From NCBI RefSeq assembly GCF_001644575.1, contig NZ_CP015597.1, positions 124,001 to 188,000 on the forward strand: a stretch of 64,000 bases of DNA, written 5' to 3'. Origin of the DNA: Mycobacterium adipatum (GTDB taxonomy: Bacteria > Actinomycetota > Actinomycetes > Mycobacteriales > Mycobacteriaceae). This document shows, one piece after another, positions 34,940 to 44,802 of this stretch; the stretch's first letter is position 1; the number at the start of each line of letters is the position of its first letter. Both the position numbers and the translations under genes were made by a program. The notes under the pieces are model-generated. The model was not told where the DNA came from. It was given only the letters and a program-made list of their open reading frames with translations, and did not search any database.

Positions 34940-35285
34940 GTTGCCCCTTTCGTCCACCCGCCGGTCATCGAGCCTGTCGCCCTCGCCGACTCGGGTGTAG
35001 AACCGATACCCGGTCCTCACGCGTCGGGATGCTGGCTGCGCTTAAGATGTTCACTGCTGCTTGCGCTTTGAGCTTAACGCGGATCAGGGAGCGGGTGATG
35101 CACCAATCTTCTCCAGCTGTCGCCATTGCGACGCAGCACGGGGCTACGTCTCTACCCCGCGCGCGGCCAGGTTTCGCCTGAGAACTCGGACGATCTGACC
35201 GAACTGGGCCATGACGTTGCTCGACGCCGCGACGCGGCCGGGTACGTGACCGACCGTTCGTCTTCATCCCCGGCCAGATTGGCGG
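34940..35285. other. Intergenic region
   Basis: No supported gene. It holds a parS-like half-site GGTGATGCACC (35094-35104). The DNA presumably carries the promoter for the minus-strand pair ending at 34228. Confidence 0.45.
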
Positions 35286-36104
35286 CTACCGGGGTAACAC
35301 CTCCATGGCCCGGCGGGCGTACTTGCGGACAAAGGCATTCGGCGAATCGAGATAGGGTTCGACGCGTTCGCGAACACCGATGGCGCGCATGCTGATGAGC
35401 GCCTTGAGGGAGAAGTAGGTCCATTCGGTGTCGAGATAGCTCAACGCGATATCGCGCGCGTCATCAGTTTTCACCTTGCCCATGTACTCGATCAAGGCCC
35501 CTCTAGACACGCCGGGGGGCAGCTGATCGATGAGAGCCGAGATGCGTTCGAAATCATGTCGTGTGGCGATTTTGGCAATTGCATAGCCGGCGGCGTTGCC
35601 GGCTATGCCTGGTAAAGGCGGGTCGTACAGCATCTGTGCAATCAGCAGGTCGAAGACCCGTTGGTTTCCTCGCACTGATGTCCGGTTGAGCTGCTTGATG
35701 AGGTTGGCCCGAATCGCCTGGCGGTGATGGGTCTCTGGGCCAGGGATTCGGTCGTCGAGGTGGGCGAGCCAATCGGCAAGCACGTCAATGACCCCGGTAG
35801 TGACCGGTGACCCGTGCAGATCCTGAACGGTGTAGCAGCGAACCCCGACAGCGGCGAGGTCCTCCATGAGCCGTCGATCGAAACCGTCGTGACCATGGTG
35901 GTACCGGGCCGGGATCCGCTGCATCCAGTCGCTGCCGAGCGGCGTTCGATGAGTAACCTTCGGGTCCGGCGTCGTACGTTGCGCTGCTGTCGGCCGCAGT
36001 TGGCGTTCGCGATTGTCACTGCTCGCTTCGATCGCCTTGATCGCGGTGCGCAGCTGCTCGATCCGTCGCGCGTTATTCGGCGGATGGGAGTCACTCACGG
36101 ACAC
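35286..36104 (-). CDS. HEAT-repeat-like protein, function unknown
   Basis: A 272-aa soluble protein. The C-terminal two thirds are repeated helical pairs resembling HEAT repeats (DARDIALSYLDTEWTYFSLKA, VRERVEPYLDSPNAFVRKYA). The N-terminus is polar and charged. GTG start. HEAT-type proteins usually act as protein-binding scaffolds; similar proteins also occur as immunity-type genes, but no toxin partner is obvious here. It sits 18 nt downstream of a membrane-protein gene on the same strand and may be in its operon. Confidence 0.6.
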   Translation of the reverse strand: MSVSDSHPPNNARRIEQLRTAIKAIEASSDNRERQLRPTAAQRTTPDPKVTHRTPLGSDWMQRIPARYHHGHDGFDRRLMEDLAAVGVRCYTVQDLHGSPVTTGVIDVLADWLAHLDDRIPGPETHHRQAIRANLIKQLNRTSVRGNQRVFDLLIAQMLYDPPLPGIAGNAAGYAIAKIATRHDFERISALIDQLPPGVSRGALIEYMGKVKTDDARDIALSYLDTEWTYFSLKALISMRAIGVRERVEPYLDSPNAFVRKYARRAMEVLPR

Positions 36105-36122
36105 GACGCACGGTGGCGGTGG

Positions 36123-37175
36123 TTATTGACCCGACATGCGTTTGATGGCGCGGTGAACCTGAACGCCGACATAGGCCAGGGCTGCGCCGACCAGCACGGT
36201 CAGGACGAGCACGATCAGCAGGGTGACTGCGGTGCCCGCCAATCTCAGGCCGGCCAAGTCGATGAGCGTCGCGACAGTGAGCAACGCGCTGAGAGCGGCG
36301 ATGGCGGCGCCGCCGCCGCCGATGCCGTAGGCGATGAACTGGTGTGCCTTCTTGGTGCCGATAGCGAAGTACAGGTACGCCAACCCCGCCCAGATGCCAA
36401 GTGTGATGACGATGCCGACCAGGCCGGGCAGCATGCCCATGATGAGCACCAGCAGGACGCCGATACCAAAGGTGATGTAGACGAACGGGTCCGCTGATTG
36501 TTGGCGGATGCTCTGAAACCACGGCTGTTGGATGAGCTCGCCGCGTACTCCGCGATACATCAGGCGGGTGAGGAACGAATTGCCCTTGGCCAGCAGCGCA
36601 TTAGCGGCATCCATTGGGTTTTGTCCAGCAGCTGGACTGGGTCCCGGTGGCGGGTAGGGCCCCGGGTAAGGCTGCCCCGGAGGCGGGTACGGCGGAACGC
36701 CGGGTTGGGAAGGCCCGGGAGGCGGCGGGTACTGAGCTCCAGGCGGCGGTGGCGGGGGGTGCCCGTGGTTGGACGGGCGCGGGTACCCCGGGTTGGCCGG
36801 CGGGGGAGTGTGTGGCGCCCCGTGTCCCCCGAACTGTGATGGGTTGGCACCGGTCGGCGGCGGAGCACTGGGGCCTGTGTTGGTCCCGGACGGTGGTGGC
36901 GGGGGTGCGTACTGGCCCGGAGCACTCAGGGGCCGCTGCGCCGGGTGGGGCGGCGGTGGTGGGGGAGGCGGGGGCGCTTGCCGCGCTGGGTTTGGGGTCG
37001 GTGCGACCTGCATTGTTCGGTCGTCATCGGCGGAATTGGGCGCGTCCGACGGTGCCCGGGTCGGTTCCGAAGAGGTTGTTGGTGCGGTCTTCGGGACCAC
37101 CTGCGTTGTGTCGAGATCAAACCCCGATGGTGCCGAGCCGGTGACCTTCCGGGTGACTTCGCCGTCGTCATCCAT
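36123..37175 (-). CDS. Pro-rich membrane protein
   Basis: 350 aa. The first 200 residues are low-complexity Pro/Gly/Ser/Gln (APPPPPPPPPHP and similar runs). About four membrane helices follow (ITFGIGVLLVLIMGMLPGLVG; ALSALLTVATLIDLA; AVTLLIVLVLTVLVGAALAYV). Thr-rich N-terminal segments (DTTQVVPKTAPTT) resemble sites phosphorylated by mycobacterial Ser/Thr kinases and read by FHA domains; that is inference. It is divergent from the FHA-HTH gene. Confidence 0.65.
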   Translation of the reverse strand: MDDDGEVTRKVTGSAPSGFDLDTTQVVPKTAPTTSSEPTRAPSDAPNSADDDRTMQVAPTPNPARQAPPPPPPPPPHPAQRPLSAPGQYAPPPPPSGTNTGPSAPPPTGANPSQFGGHGAPHTPPPANPGYPRPSNHGHPPPPPPGAQYPPPPGPSQPGVPPYPPPGQPYPGPYPPPGPSPAAGQNPMDAANALLAKGNSFLTRLMYRGVRGELIQQPWFQSIRQQSADPFVYITFGIGVLLVLIMGMLPGLVGIVITLGIWAGLAYLYFAIGTKKAHQFIAYGIGGGGAAIAALSALLTVATLIDLAGLRLAGTAVTLLIVLVLTVLVGAALAYVGVQVHRAIKRMSGQ

Positions 37176-37309
37176 GCTGCGTTCCCTCCGTCAGATGATG
37201 TGCATTGCCTACGCTAGTGCCGGTCCGGGGCGCTCTACGCGGCAGTTTTGCCGGGTAGGCGTCACCTATGAAATGAAGCGCTTCACCTTCGCAAGTGTCT
37301 CGCACCAGT

Positions 37310-37330
37310 AATCGTAGCAATGCTACGATT
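37310..37330. promoter_or_regulatory. Palindromic operator in front of the FHA-HTH gene
   Basis: The core TCGTAGCAATGCTACGA (37312-37328) is a perfect palindrome around a central A, extended by AA/TT to 21 bp. It ends 6 nt before the GTG at 37337, ideal for repression. A related perfect palindrome lies at 49092-49108. A separate palindrome TGAAGCGCTTCA is at 37274-37285. Confidence 0.7.
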
Positions 37331-37336
37331 GTCGGT

Positions 37337-38443
37337 GTGAGTGCAGCACCCCACACCCCCGACGGTTCGGCTTCCGAATCCGCGCCGACGTTGACCATTC
37401 GCGTCGGCCAAGACAGCCACCGGGTGGAAGCTGCAGATTCCCCCGTGGTCATCGGTCGAGTCGAGCCAGGATCGCCGGGACCGAAGATCGCCATCTCTGA
37501 TGGCCGGGTATCTCGCGAGCACCTAGTCGTTTACGCCCGGTCGGGGGCCTGGTTCGGCGTCCCGAAAGGTCGAAATGGCGTGTTTGTCGACGGCCGCCAG
37601 CTCACCGACGAGTTCGAGATCCCGGAAGACGGACTCACCACCGTCCTGGGGCACCCGCACGTAGGTATCCAAGTGCATTTCAGCAGCCTGGATCCGAGTC
37701 TGGTCTACGTCGGCGCCCAGGTCGCCGCGCGACGCAGCGAGCTGGACATCTCCCAGCGCACTTTGGCGGCTAACCAGATCATCAACGCAGGCACCCTGAT
37801 CGCGTTCGAGAAGGGGCGCAGCTGGCCGCGAGCCAAAACCCGCGAGAAGCTTGAGGAAGCGCTGGGCTGGCCGCCCGGCCGGATCGAAAGCCTGCGCCGC
37901 CAGCATGCCGGGGAACTGCAGCGCGGCGCACAGACCACGGCGGTTGCAGCCGCGCCGCCGGCCGACGACGGGGAACGCACGGTCATGCTCGGCGCGGGGG
38001 AGACCACCGCCGTGGAATCTCGCTACATGGCCGAGACCATCGCCGTGGCCCTGTCCAACATCAGATCGCAGGTTGCTGCCCTCCCCGCGGTCACGGATCC
38101 GGGGTTCCAGTCCGCCGCGGCGGGATTGCTTGCCGATCTGGGGCGCCTGGAGTCAGCCGCATCGAATGCGTCCCGAGGTGCAGCCGGCGCGCAAGACATC
38201 TTCCGAGAGTTGAGCGCGGTGCGTCGGGCGCGCCGGGACCTCATGCTGCATGCAGCAGCATCGCCTCATGCGACGATCGGGCAGCGCGTGTTCGCTGCAC
38301 GGCATCGCGCAGAACTGACGGTGGAGGAGGCCGCAGCCATGGTGGGGATCAGCCCGCATGATGTCACGGCCGCCGAGTCGGGCACTGCGGTGCCTGACAC
38401 ACAGGCCGGCGTGTTAAACCGGCTGCTGGCGGCACTGCAGTGA
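37337..38443 (+). CDS. FHA-domain protein with two HTH regions (candidate regulator)
   Basis: 368 aa. An FHA domain (about 18-120) carries the conserved GR (40-41), SREH (59-62) and NG (80-81) that bind phosphothreonine. An XRE-like HTH follows (AARRSELDISQRTLAANQI). After a helical middle a second HTH-like segment ends the protein (VEEAAAMVGISPHDVTAAE). A phospho-reading transcription factor is likely. The GTG at 37337 was chosen so that the palindromic operator lies outside the gene. Its stop overlaps the next start (GTGA), so it is coupled to the lipoprotein and kinase genes. Confidence 0.78.
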   Translation: MSAAPHTPDGSASESAPTLTIRVGQDSHRVEAADSPVVIGRVEPGSPGPKIAISDGRVSREHLVVYARSGAWFGVPKGRNGVFVDGRQLTDEFEIPEDGLTTVLGHPHVGIQVHFSSLDPSLVYVGAQVAARRSELDISQRTLAANQIINAGTLIAFEKGRSWPRAKTREKLEEALGWPPGRIESLRRQHAGELQRGAQTTAVAAAPPADDGERTVMLGAGETTAVESRYMAETIAVALSNIRSQVAALPAVTDPGFQSAAAGLLADLGRLESAASNASRGAAGAQDIFRELSAVRRARRDLMLHAAASPHATIGQRVFAARHRAELTVEEAAAMVGISPHDVTAAESGTAVPDTQAGVLNRLLAALQ

Positions 38444-39666
38444 TCTCGGCGCTGCGCTCGGCGTACGTGCCTGCGCTGGTGGTTATCGCGGTGTGCCTGG
38501 CGGGGTGCAGCAACGCCGTCGATGGCACCGCCCAACAGGCTGCGGGGCCTGCGCCGGACACGGTCGACGTTGCGTTGCTGGACCCCGGCAATTATTCGAC
38601 CGAACCGCTGGACCCCATGGGGGCGGCGGAAGTTCCGGCCGCCGGGGCGTTGCTGGAGGCGGTCCGTATGGCCGACTTCGTGGTCGGGCCGTGGGACGTT
38701 GATCCCGCACTGGTCGAAGCCAACCCGTTTGGGATGTCGCCGGGGGCGATGCCTCTCAAAGGTGATCCCTCGGTATTGCAAGCCATCACGGTGTCCGAAG
38801 TGGCCGAGGCCGCGGGCCAACACAACTATGTCAACGGCTTTGCGACCTCGCGTCAGGTGAAGGGCCAGAAGGTGTTGTTCAACGTGGTGCTGCGGATGGC
38901 TGATCCGCAGTCGGCGACCGCTGCCGCAGCGGCGATGGCACAAGCAGCGCAGGACAATCCGGTAGAGCTCACACCTCCGGTGACACTCACCCGTATCGCG
39001 ATCCCCGGGCACCCGCAGGCCAATGCGTTGACGCACTCCTATCCCGAGTACGGCACCGAGGCCACCTGGCATGCGGTCAACGCGTTCACCGCGCACGGCC
39101 CGTATGTGCTGATGCAGCGCGCGCAGTCCACCGAAAGTTCCGACGCCGCAGCAGCTTTGGTGTCGAGGACCCTTGACCTACAAGGCCCTCGTATCGACGA
39201 GTTCGTCGCCACAGATCCGGCGCAGTTCCCGACTTTGCCGCGCGATGCCAGCGGTCTGCTGGCCAAGGCGCTACCGGTCGTGAGCACCGATATCAACGTC
39301 AACAACAACGCCACCTTCGGCGCGCACGCAGCGTTGCATTACCAAAGCGATCCTGTCCACACCGGTGCGAAGTTTTCCGACGCCGGGGTCGATGTGGTCG
39401 TGCACGCCGCGGACTGGGTGTACCAGACCCGCGACGAGGCCGCTGCCCAGCAACTGGTGGCAGCGTCGATTGAGCTGCTGAAGGCCACCGGATCAGCCGC
39501 TGACCCGGTGCCCAACATGCCGGGCAGTCATTGCATCAAGGTTGCCGATCAAGGTTTCTCGTGCACTTCGGCCGCCGAGCGGTACGTGTTTGACGTGTTC
39601 AGCGCGCAGCTGCCCGATGCACATCAGCAAATGGCGGCGCAGTACATCATGTTGACGGCGGAATAG
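38440..39666 (+). CDS. DUF7373-like lipoprotein
   Basis: 408 aa. The signal peptide ends in LAGC (VCLAGCSNA). The body has LLDPGNYSTEP, RMADFVVGPWDVDP and the C-terminal WVYQTRDEAAAQQL segment typical of a mycobacterial lipoprotein family (DUF7373) of unknown function. Cysteines near the C-terminus (GSHCIKV; FSCTSA) may form a disulfide. The GTG start overlaps the FHA-HTH stop by 4 nt. A paralogue follows 21 nt later, then the kinase. Confidence 0.78.
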   Translation: MISALRSAYVPALVVIAVCLAGCSNAVDGTAQQAAGPAPDTVDVALLDPGNYSTEPLDPMGAAEVPAAGALLEAVRMADFVVGPWDVDPALVEANPFGMSPGAMPLKGDPSVLQAITVSEVAEAAGQHNYVNGFATSRQVKGQKVLFNVVLRMADPQSATAAAAAMAQAAQDNPVELTPPVTLTRIAIPGHPQANALTHSYPEYGTEATWHAVNAFTAHGPYVLMQRAQSTESSDAAAALVSRTLDLQGPRIDEFVATDPAQFPTLPRDASGLLAKALPVVSTDINVNNNATFGAHAALHYQSDPVHTGAKFSDAGVDVVVHAADWVYQTRDEAAAQQLVAASIELLKATGSAADPVPNMPGSHCIKVADQGFSCTSAAERYVFDVFSAQLPDAHQQMAAQYIMLTAE

Positions 39667-39687
39667 AACGCATCCAGGGGGAGAGAA

Positions 39688-40884
39688 ATGGCATCAACAG
39701 GTCTTCGTGTCAGCGCGGTGGTGGCTGCAGTGGCGTTCCTGGCTGGTTGCCAGGGCCAGGAGGAGCCCGCCGCGGCACCGGAAACGACCACGACGTCGGC
39801 GGCCGCGGCCTCCGGTGTCGACGTCGCACAGCTGGAGCCGGGAAACTACCCCACCCAGCCGCAGGCCAAACCGGCGCCCTCGGCTCAAGCGGCGGTGGTG
39901 GTCGAGGCACAACGGATGGCCGAGTTCGTGGTGGGGCCCTGGGAGGTCGATCCCTCGCTGGTTGCGCAGTCACCGTTTGGCACGTTGGTCATCAAAAACG
40001 CCGAGGACGTCGATAAGGTCGCGGTCGCGCCGACGTCAGAGGTCGCCGCCGCGCGCAAGTTCATTAACGGTTTCGGCACCAGCCGCAACAACGATGCCGA
40101 CTCGCTGACCTCCCTGCAGAACATGGTGCTGCGGTTCCCGACGCAGGCCGACGCCGAAGCTGCGGCGTACGAAATACACACTCAGCTCACTGCATTCGGT
40201 AATGCGACGGCGATGCAGGCTCTTCCTATTCCAGGACACGAGGGCACCTTCGCCTCACGCACCACACTGGAAGATGACCGGATCGCCATCACCAGCTTCA
40301 CCGCGCACGGCCCGTACCTGCTCTACCAGGAAGCCCGCTCACCGGAATCGGCTGAGGCCGGCGTCGCGCTGGTGGCCAGAACGCTTGACCTACAGAAGGG
40401 GCGCATCGACGGATTCACACCCGTGAGCCCCGATGAGTTCGCCACCATGGACCTCGACCCCACCAATCTGATGGTCAGGACCTTGCCCGCCGACGGAGCG
40501 GTGGTGACGCGCGGTGTGTACGGCCCGTACGGCATTCTGCACTTCCAGGGTAGTCCCATCCGCGCCAGTGAGTTCTACACCGACGCTGGTGTGGATGCCG
40601 CTGCGGTCAGCAAGACCTGGGTGTACCAGACCCGCGATGAGGCGGCGGCCAAGCAGCTCGCCGACAATATCGCGGCCTTGGTCACCGATGCCCAACCCGG
40701 CCCGTCAGTTCCGGGCATGCCCGAAGCTAAGTGCTTCGTCAATGAGGTCACCGCCCCGGTCGCCGGCCGCAACTATCGGTGCGTAGGAACAGCGGGGCGC
40801 TGGACGATCACCTCGGGATCGCAGCAGGATTTTGACGCCACACAACAACTCGCGGCTCAGTATCTGCTGCTTGTCGGAACCTAA
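39688..40884 (+). CDS. DUF7373-like lipoprotein (paralogue)
   Basis: 398 aa. The lipobox is FLAGC (Cys about 21). It shares QLEPGNYPTQP, RMAEFVVGPWEVDPSL, AHGPYLLYQ, VARTLDLQ and KTWVYQTRDEAAAKQL with the upstream gene, so the two are a tandem duplication that has diverged. GGGGGAGAGAA precedes the ATG. It ends 9 nt before the kinase gene, which suggests that the kinase and these surface lipoproteins work together. Confidence 0.78.
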   Translation: MASTGLRVSAVVAAVAFLAGCQGQEEPAAAPETTTTSAAAASGVDVAQLEPGNYPTQPQAKPAPSAQAAVVVEAQRMAEFVVGPWEVDPSLVAQSPFGTLVIKNAEDVDKVAVAPTSEVAAARKFINGFGTSRNNDADSLTSLQNMVLRFPTQADAEAAAYEIHTQLTAFGNATAMQALPIPGHEGTFASRTTLEDDRIAITSFTAHGPYLLYQEARSPESAEAGVALVARTLDLQKGRIDGFTPVSPDEFATMDLDPTNLMVRTLPADGAVVTRGVYGPYGILHFQGSPIRASEFYTDAGVDAAAVSKTWVYQTRDEAAAKQLADNIAALVTDAQPGPSVPGMPEAKCFVNEVTAPVAGRNYRCVGTAGRWTITSGSQQDFDATQQLAAQYLLLVGT

Positions 40885-40893
40885 AGGGCAACA

Positions 40894-42963
40894 ATGGCTT
40901 TAGAAACCGGTGATAACGTCGGTGGCTACACCATCGAATCCGTTCTGGGTTCTGGCGGCATGGGCACGGTGTATCGCGCCGCCAACCCCAGTCTGCCGCG
41001 CAGCGACGCGCTGAAGATTCTCAGCGCCGAGTTCTCCCGCGACGACCAGTTCCGCGCCCGATTCCAACGCGAAGCTGATGTCGCGGCCACCCTGGATCAC
41101 CCCAACATCGTCGCGGTCTACGCGCGAGGGGAAACCGAACAGGGCCAGTTGTGGATTGCCATGCAGTACGTGCCTGGCACCGACGCCGACCGCGAGCTGC
41201 GCGCCGGCACGATGACCGCGCCGCGCGCGGCGCATATTGTCACCGAGGTCGCCAAAGCCCTGGACTTCGCGCACCGCCGCGGCATCCTGCACCGCGACAT
41301 CAAACCGGCGAACTTTCTCATCTCGCCGGCCGAGCACGCCTCCGATGAGGAGCGGGTGTTTCTCGCCGATTTCGGTATCGCGCGGGCACTCGACGACGCC
41401 GGGCACCTGACCACCGACGGCACGGTGATGGCCTCAGTGGCCTATGCCGCACCCGAAGCATTGACTGGCATTGACGTCGATCACCGCTCCGATATCTACT
41501 CCCTCGGTTGCAGCCTGTTTCGGATGCTCACCAACAAGGCGCCGTTCGCGGGTCTTCCCGGCGGGCTAGCGGCCATGGCTGCGGCGCACATGACCTCGCC
41601 GCCGCCGAGGGTCACCGACCTGGTGCCCGGCCTGCCGCGCGCGCTCGATGATGTGATCGCCAAAGCCATGGCCAAGGATCCGGCCACCCGCTACCAGAGC
41701 GCGCGCGAGTTGGCGGCCGCGGCCACCGCGGCGATCGCCGATGCAACGACGGCGATCCCGCGCTCCACGATCACCCAGGAGTGGTCGACCAGCCCACCGC
41801 CGGCGCAGCACCGCCCGCCGGTGCCGGGGCATAGCACCCCGCCACGGCCACCCAGTACCCAGAGTGGGCCGGCACCGTACCCCAGTGGATACTTCAGCGG
41901 TTCCCACGCCCAGACTCAGCCACGCCAGACCGGCGCGCCGCCGGGGCCTCCTCCACCGTCTGCGGCGCGGTCGTTCGCCGACCTTGATGTCGCGCCGAAG
42001 AAGGCCACGCCCAAACGCCGGCTCCTGATCGCAACCGGCATTGTCGCCGTCATAGCGGTCGTCGCCATCGTCGCCGGCGTTCTGATCACCGGTGGACCGG
42101 GCGGAGGAACCGGTGATCCCCGCATGGTCGAGCATGCCCGGGGCACCGCTGAAGTCATCGCCAACCCCCGAGCGGTCGCAGCCGTTGGGCCCGGCGACGC
42201 CGATGCGGTCCTCGCACTCGGCCTGCAGCCGGTGGCGGTGTTGTCTCCGGGTGGGCCTCTGCCGGGATACCTGCGCGACGAGCTCACCGGCGACCCGGCG
42301 GTGATGCAGTTTGTCGACACCAACGCCGTGGCGGCCGCCAAACCGGATGTCATTGTCGCCACCGGGGACCTCGACGACGCCACCTATCAGAAGTTGGAGG
42401 AGATCGCGCCGACCGTGACTCGCCCCAAAGATGATGAGCAGGTCTGGAACTGGCAGACCCAGCTGCAGTGGGTGGGCGAGATCGTCGGCCGTGAAGGGCA
42501 AGCCACCCAGCTGATCAGCACCATCGCAGCCCAGCAGACCGACCTGAGAAATCAGAACGCCAAGGTTGTCGGCAAGACCGTCTCGGTCGTCAACGTCACC
42601 GATAGCGGGGTCTCCGAGACGCTGGCACCGTCGAATGCCGCAGACTTTCTGACCTCGCTGGGATTGAGCTACAGCAACAAGCTGCAACGCCAAAGCACCG
42701 ACCTGACTGTCACCAGGCCGGTAACCGACATGGTCAAGCTCTATCTCATCGACACCGACATCATGGTGGTGGTGCGTACCGACACCACCGCCGGCGGCGG
42801 CGGCGCGGCCGGTCTACCCCGGGAGTTGTCGGCCTATCGCGGCGCGATGGTAATTGTCGATGACCCCGATGTCATCGCTGCGCTCGCCGAACCCGGCGGC
42901 GCCCTGGCGACCCAGTTCCTGGATGCGACGTTTGTACCCGAACTCGCGAGTCGTGTTCCCTGA
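40894..42963 (+). CDS. Ser/Thr protein kinase with an extracellular periplasmic-binding-protein-like domain
   Basis: A 689-aa transmembrane kinase. The Hanks-type catalytic domain has the G-loop GSGGMG (19-24), K41, HRDIKPAN (133-140), DFG (159-161) and AAPEAL. A Pro-rich linker (about 290-370) leads to one membrane helix (about 377-399). The outer part (about 410-685) resembles FecB/FhuD-type binding proteins: [19 protein letters not shown], then [20 protein letters not shown] and KLEEIAPTV. Known mycobacterial kinases carry PASTA, NHL, PknH-type or other sensors. A ligand-sensing kinase, perhaps for a metal chelate, is inferred. It lies in one operon with two lipoproteins and the FHA-HTH regulator. 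Confidence 0.85.
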   Translation: MALETGDNVGGYTIESVLGSGGMGTVYRAANPSLPRSDALKILSAEFSRDDQFRARFQREADVAATLDHPNIVAVYARGETEQGQLWIAMQYVPGTDADRELRAGTMTAPRAAHIVTEVAKALDFAHRRGILHRDIKPANFLISPAEHASDEERVFLADFGIARALDDAGHLTTDGTVMASVAYAAPEALTGIDVDHRSDIYSLGCSLFRMLTNKAPFAGLPGGLAAMAAAHMTSPPPRVTDLVPGLPRALDDVIAKAMAKDPATRYQSARELAAAATAAIADATTAIPRSTITQEWSTSPPPAQHRPPVPGHSTPPRPPSTQSGPAPYPSGYFSGSHAQTQPRQTGAPPGPPPPSAARSFADLDVAPKKATPKRRLLIATGIVAVIAVVAIVAGVLITGGPGGGTGDPRMVEHARGTAEVIANPRAVAAVGPGDADAVLALGLQPVAVLSPGGPLPGYLRDELTGDPAVMQFVDTNAVAAAKPDVIVATGDLDDATYQKLEEIAPTVTRPKDDEQVWNWQTQLQWVGEIVGREGQATQLISTIAAQQTDLRNQNAKVVGKTVSVVNVTDSGVSETLAPSNAADFLTSLGLSYSNKLQRQSTDLTVTRPVTDMVKLYLIDTDIMVVVRTDTTAGGGGAAGLPRELSAYRGAMVIVDDPDVIAALAEPGGALATQFLDATFVPELASRVP

Positions 42964-42998
42964 CCTGTTTGAGTGTCGATCCGCTGACGGTGCACACC

Positions 42999-44801
42999 AT
43001 GGCTAAGCCGCCGCGAAGCCGTCGGACGCCGATGAACATATCCGCGCAACCTGACTGGGCTGCGTTGGTCGCCCAGCGCGACTGCACCGCGGTCCGTGAG
43101 CTGATCGAGGGTCTCGACGAGGTAGGGCACCTGCGGGTTCCGTACGCGCGCCTACCTAAACGCGTGCACACTGCGTTCGCGGCTGAGCACACCACCTGGG
43201 CCGAGATAGGTGAGCGCAGCATCGCCGAGTTGATGACCTGTCGGATGGCCGGTGATGCCACGATGGTCGCGCTGCTGGAAGCGGGGGTGGCTGCGGTCGC
43301 GGATTCGCGCGCCGCGGCTGGCTTGACCCGCATAGGCGCGCCTGCGGCCATCGCAGCGCTGCTAGGTGAGCTGTCCGACCTGGACCGCGGGATGCTGGCC
43401 GGACGGGTGTGGCCGGATCAGCCGCCGACGAAAGAAGCCGTGTCCGCCGAATTAGGGGTCTATCCCGGCTATCTCAGTCGCTACGTGCCCAGAGCCCGAG
43501 CGCGTTTCGCCGAGCTGCTCGCCGCTCCCACGCACGCCGAAGTGTCCGAGCATGCCGCAACGTTGCGCGAGAGCGTAGGCTCCTACGCCCCCGATGCCGT
43601 GGTCGCCGCCGAACTTGCCGCTCTCGGGCTTGACCCCGGCGGGACGGAGGCGCAGGTGATCTTGCATGTCGCTGGCCCCTATGCCCGCCGCGGGGATTGG
43701 TGGGAAACCGTCGAGCCTGGTGGAAAGCAGGCGGCCGCTGACGCTCTTGCTGCAGCATTCGCCTCCAGTCCAGCGCCCACCGTTGTCGAATTGCGCGGCG
43801 CCCTGGAAGGTTCAGGAATGCGGGCCGAAGCCATTACCGCCTATCTGCACTCGCAGGCATCTGTGCGGCGGTTCGGGTCTGTGTATGTCCGTTGGGGAGA
43901 ACTTACTTCGATCAACGTTGAAGCGGTCTTGCATGCCCACCACGCCCCGATGCGCGCCGACGCTATCCACGCCGCGCTGCAGCCCGGTGCGCCGACGCTC
44001 GGCTCGGTCGGGACCGCATTATCGGACCACCGCCAGTTCCAACGCATCACCAGAACCACTTGGGGGCTGCGGGATTGGGGGATGCCGGAATACCGCGGGA
44101 TCGTTGACGAGATCGGCGCTGCGATTGATGCCGCGGGCGGGAAGATTCATCTCGATGACCTCAAACGGGATCTGGTGCAACGTTTCCCCGACATCTCGGC
44201 ACGGTCTGTCCATAGCTATGCGCACTCGCTGGCTTTCTTCACCAGGGACAAAGTTGTACGGCGTCGCACTCCATCAGATCCGATGCGCCGCAGCGGTCCT
44301 CTTAATTCGGTGCGAGGGGCATTCCGCAACGGCCCTAAGCAGATCCGATTGGCGGTCGCTGTGAACGCCGAGGTGACCCGGGGTTCGGGTCAAACCACGA
44401 TTCCTGCGTTCGCCGCCGCCCTGGGAATCGGGCCAGGACAGGAGCGCATCTTCAGCGGCCCTCTTGGCAGTGTCAAGCTGTATTATCGGGTAGCCACGAC
44501 CAATGGCGTGGGGCTGGGGTCTCTGCGCCGTCTCGCACATGCACGTGAGGCTGACATTGGAGACACGCTTGTCCTGGTGTTCGGGCTGGACAACAATTCT
44601 CTCGACGCGGTCCGGATCCCGGCAGAGACATCGCCGTCGGACAGCTTGCCCGCGTTGTTGGGTCGAAAGCCCCGCGATCCCGTTGCGGCCTTGGGCAAAA
44701 GTCTGCAGTGCCGGCCAGATGAGGTTGAGGGCGTGCTGCGGGGTCGCGGTGAGCTTCGACTGGCCGATTATGTGAGCCAAGCCCGCGGGGAGCAACCTTA
44801 G
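42999..44801 (+). CDS. Large putative regulator with sigma-70 region-4-like and repeated winged-helix regions
   Basis: A 600-aa protein with no signal peptide. Residues near 115-175 (ELSDLDRGMLAGRVWPDQPP...LGVYPGYLSRYVPRARARF) follow the pattern of sigma-70 region 4. The middle contains repeated helical/winged segments (VVELRGALEGSGMRAEAITA; VEAVLHAHHAPMRADAIHAA), a plan seen in sigma-factor-like actinobacterial regulators. The start is uncertain: TTG 42969, ATG 42999 and ATG 43032 are all in frame and none has a strong ribosome site. It begins just after the kinase stop and may be its output. Confidence 0.55.
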   Translation: MAKPPRSRRTPMNISAQPDWAALVAQRDCTAVRELIEGLDEVGHLRVPYARLPKRVHTAFAAEHTTWAEIGERSIAELMTCRMAGDATMVALLEAGVAAVADSRAAAGLTRIGAPAAIAALLGELSDLDRGMLAGRVWPDQPPTKEAVSAELGVYPGYLSRYVPRARARFAELLAAPTHAEVSEHAATLRESVGSYAPDAVVAAELAALGLDPGGTEAQVILHVAGPYARRGDWWETVEPGGKQAAADALAAAFASSPAPTVVELRGALEGSGMRAEAITAYLHSQASVRRFGSVYVRWGELTSINVEAVLHAHHAPMRADAIHAALQPGAPTLGSVGTALSDHRQFQRITRTTWGLRDWGMPEYRGIVDEIGAAIDAAGGKIHLDDLKRDLVQRFPDISARSVHSYAHSLAFFTRDKVVRRRTPSDPMRRSGPLNSVRGAFRNGPKQIRLAVAVNAEVTRGSGQTTIPAFAAALGIGPGQERIFSGPLGSVKLYYRVATTNGVGLGSLRRLAHAREADIGDTLVLVFGLDNNSLDAVRIPAETSPSDSLPALLGRKPRDPVAALGKSLQCRPDEVEGVLRGRGELRLADYVSQARGEQP

Positions 44802-44802
44802 G

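Noticed and set aside
35094..35104. GGTGATGCACC as a sixth parS site
   Set aside because: Only one half of the palindrome is present and it is far from parAB.
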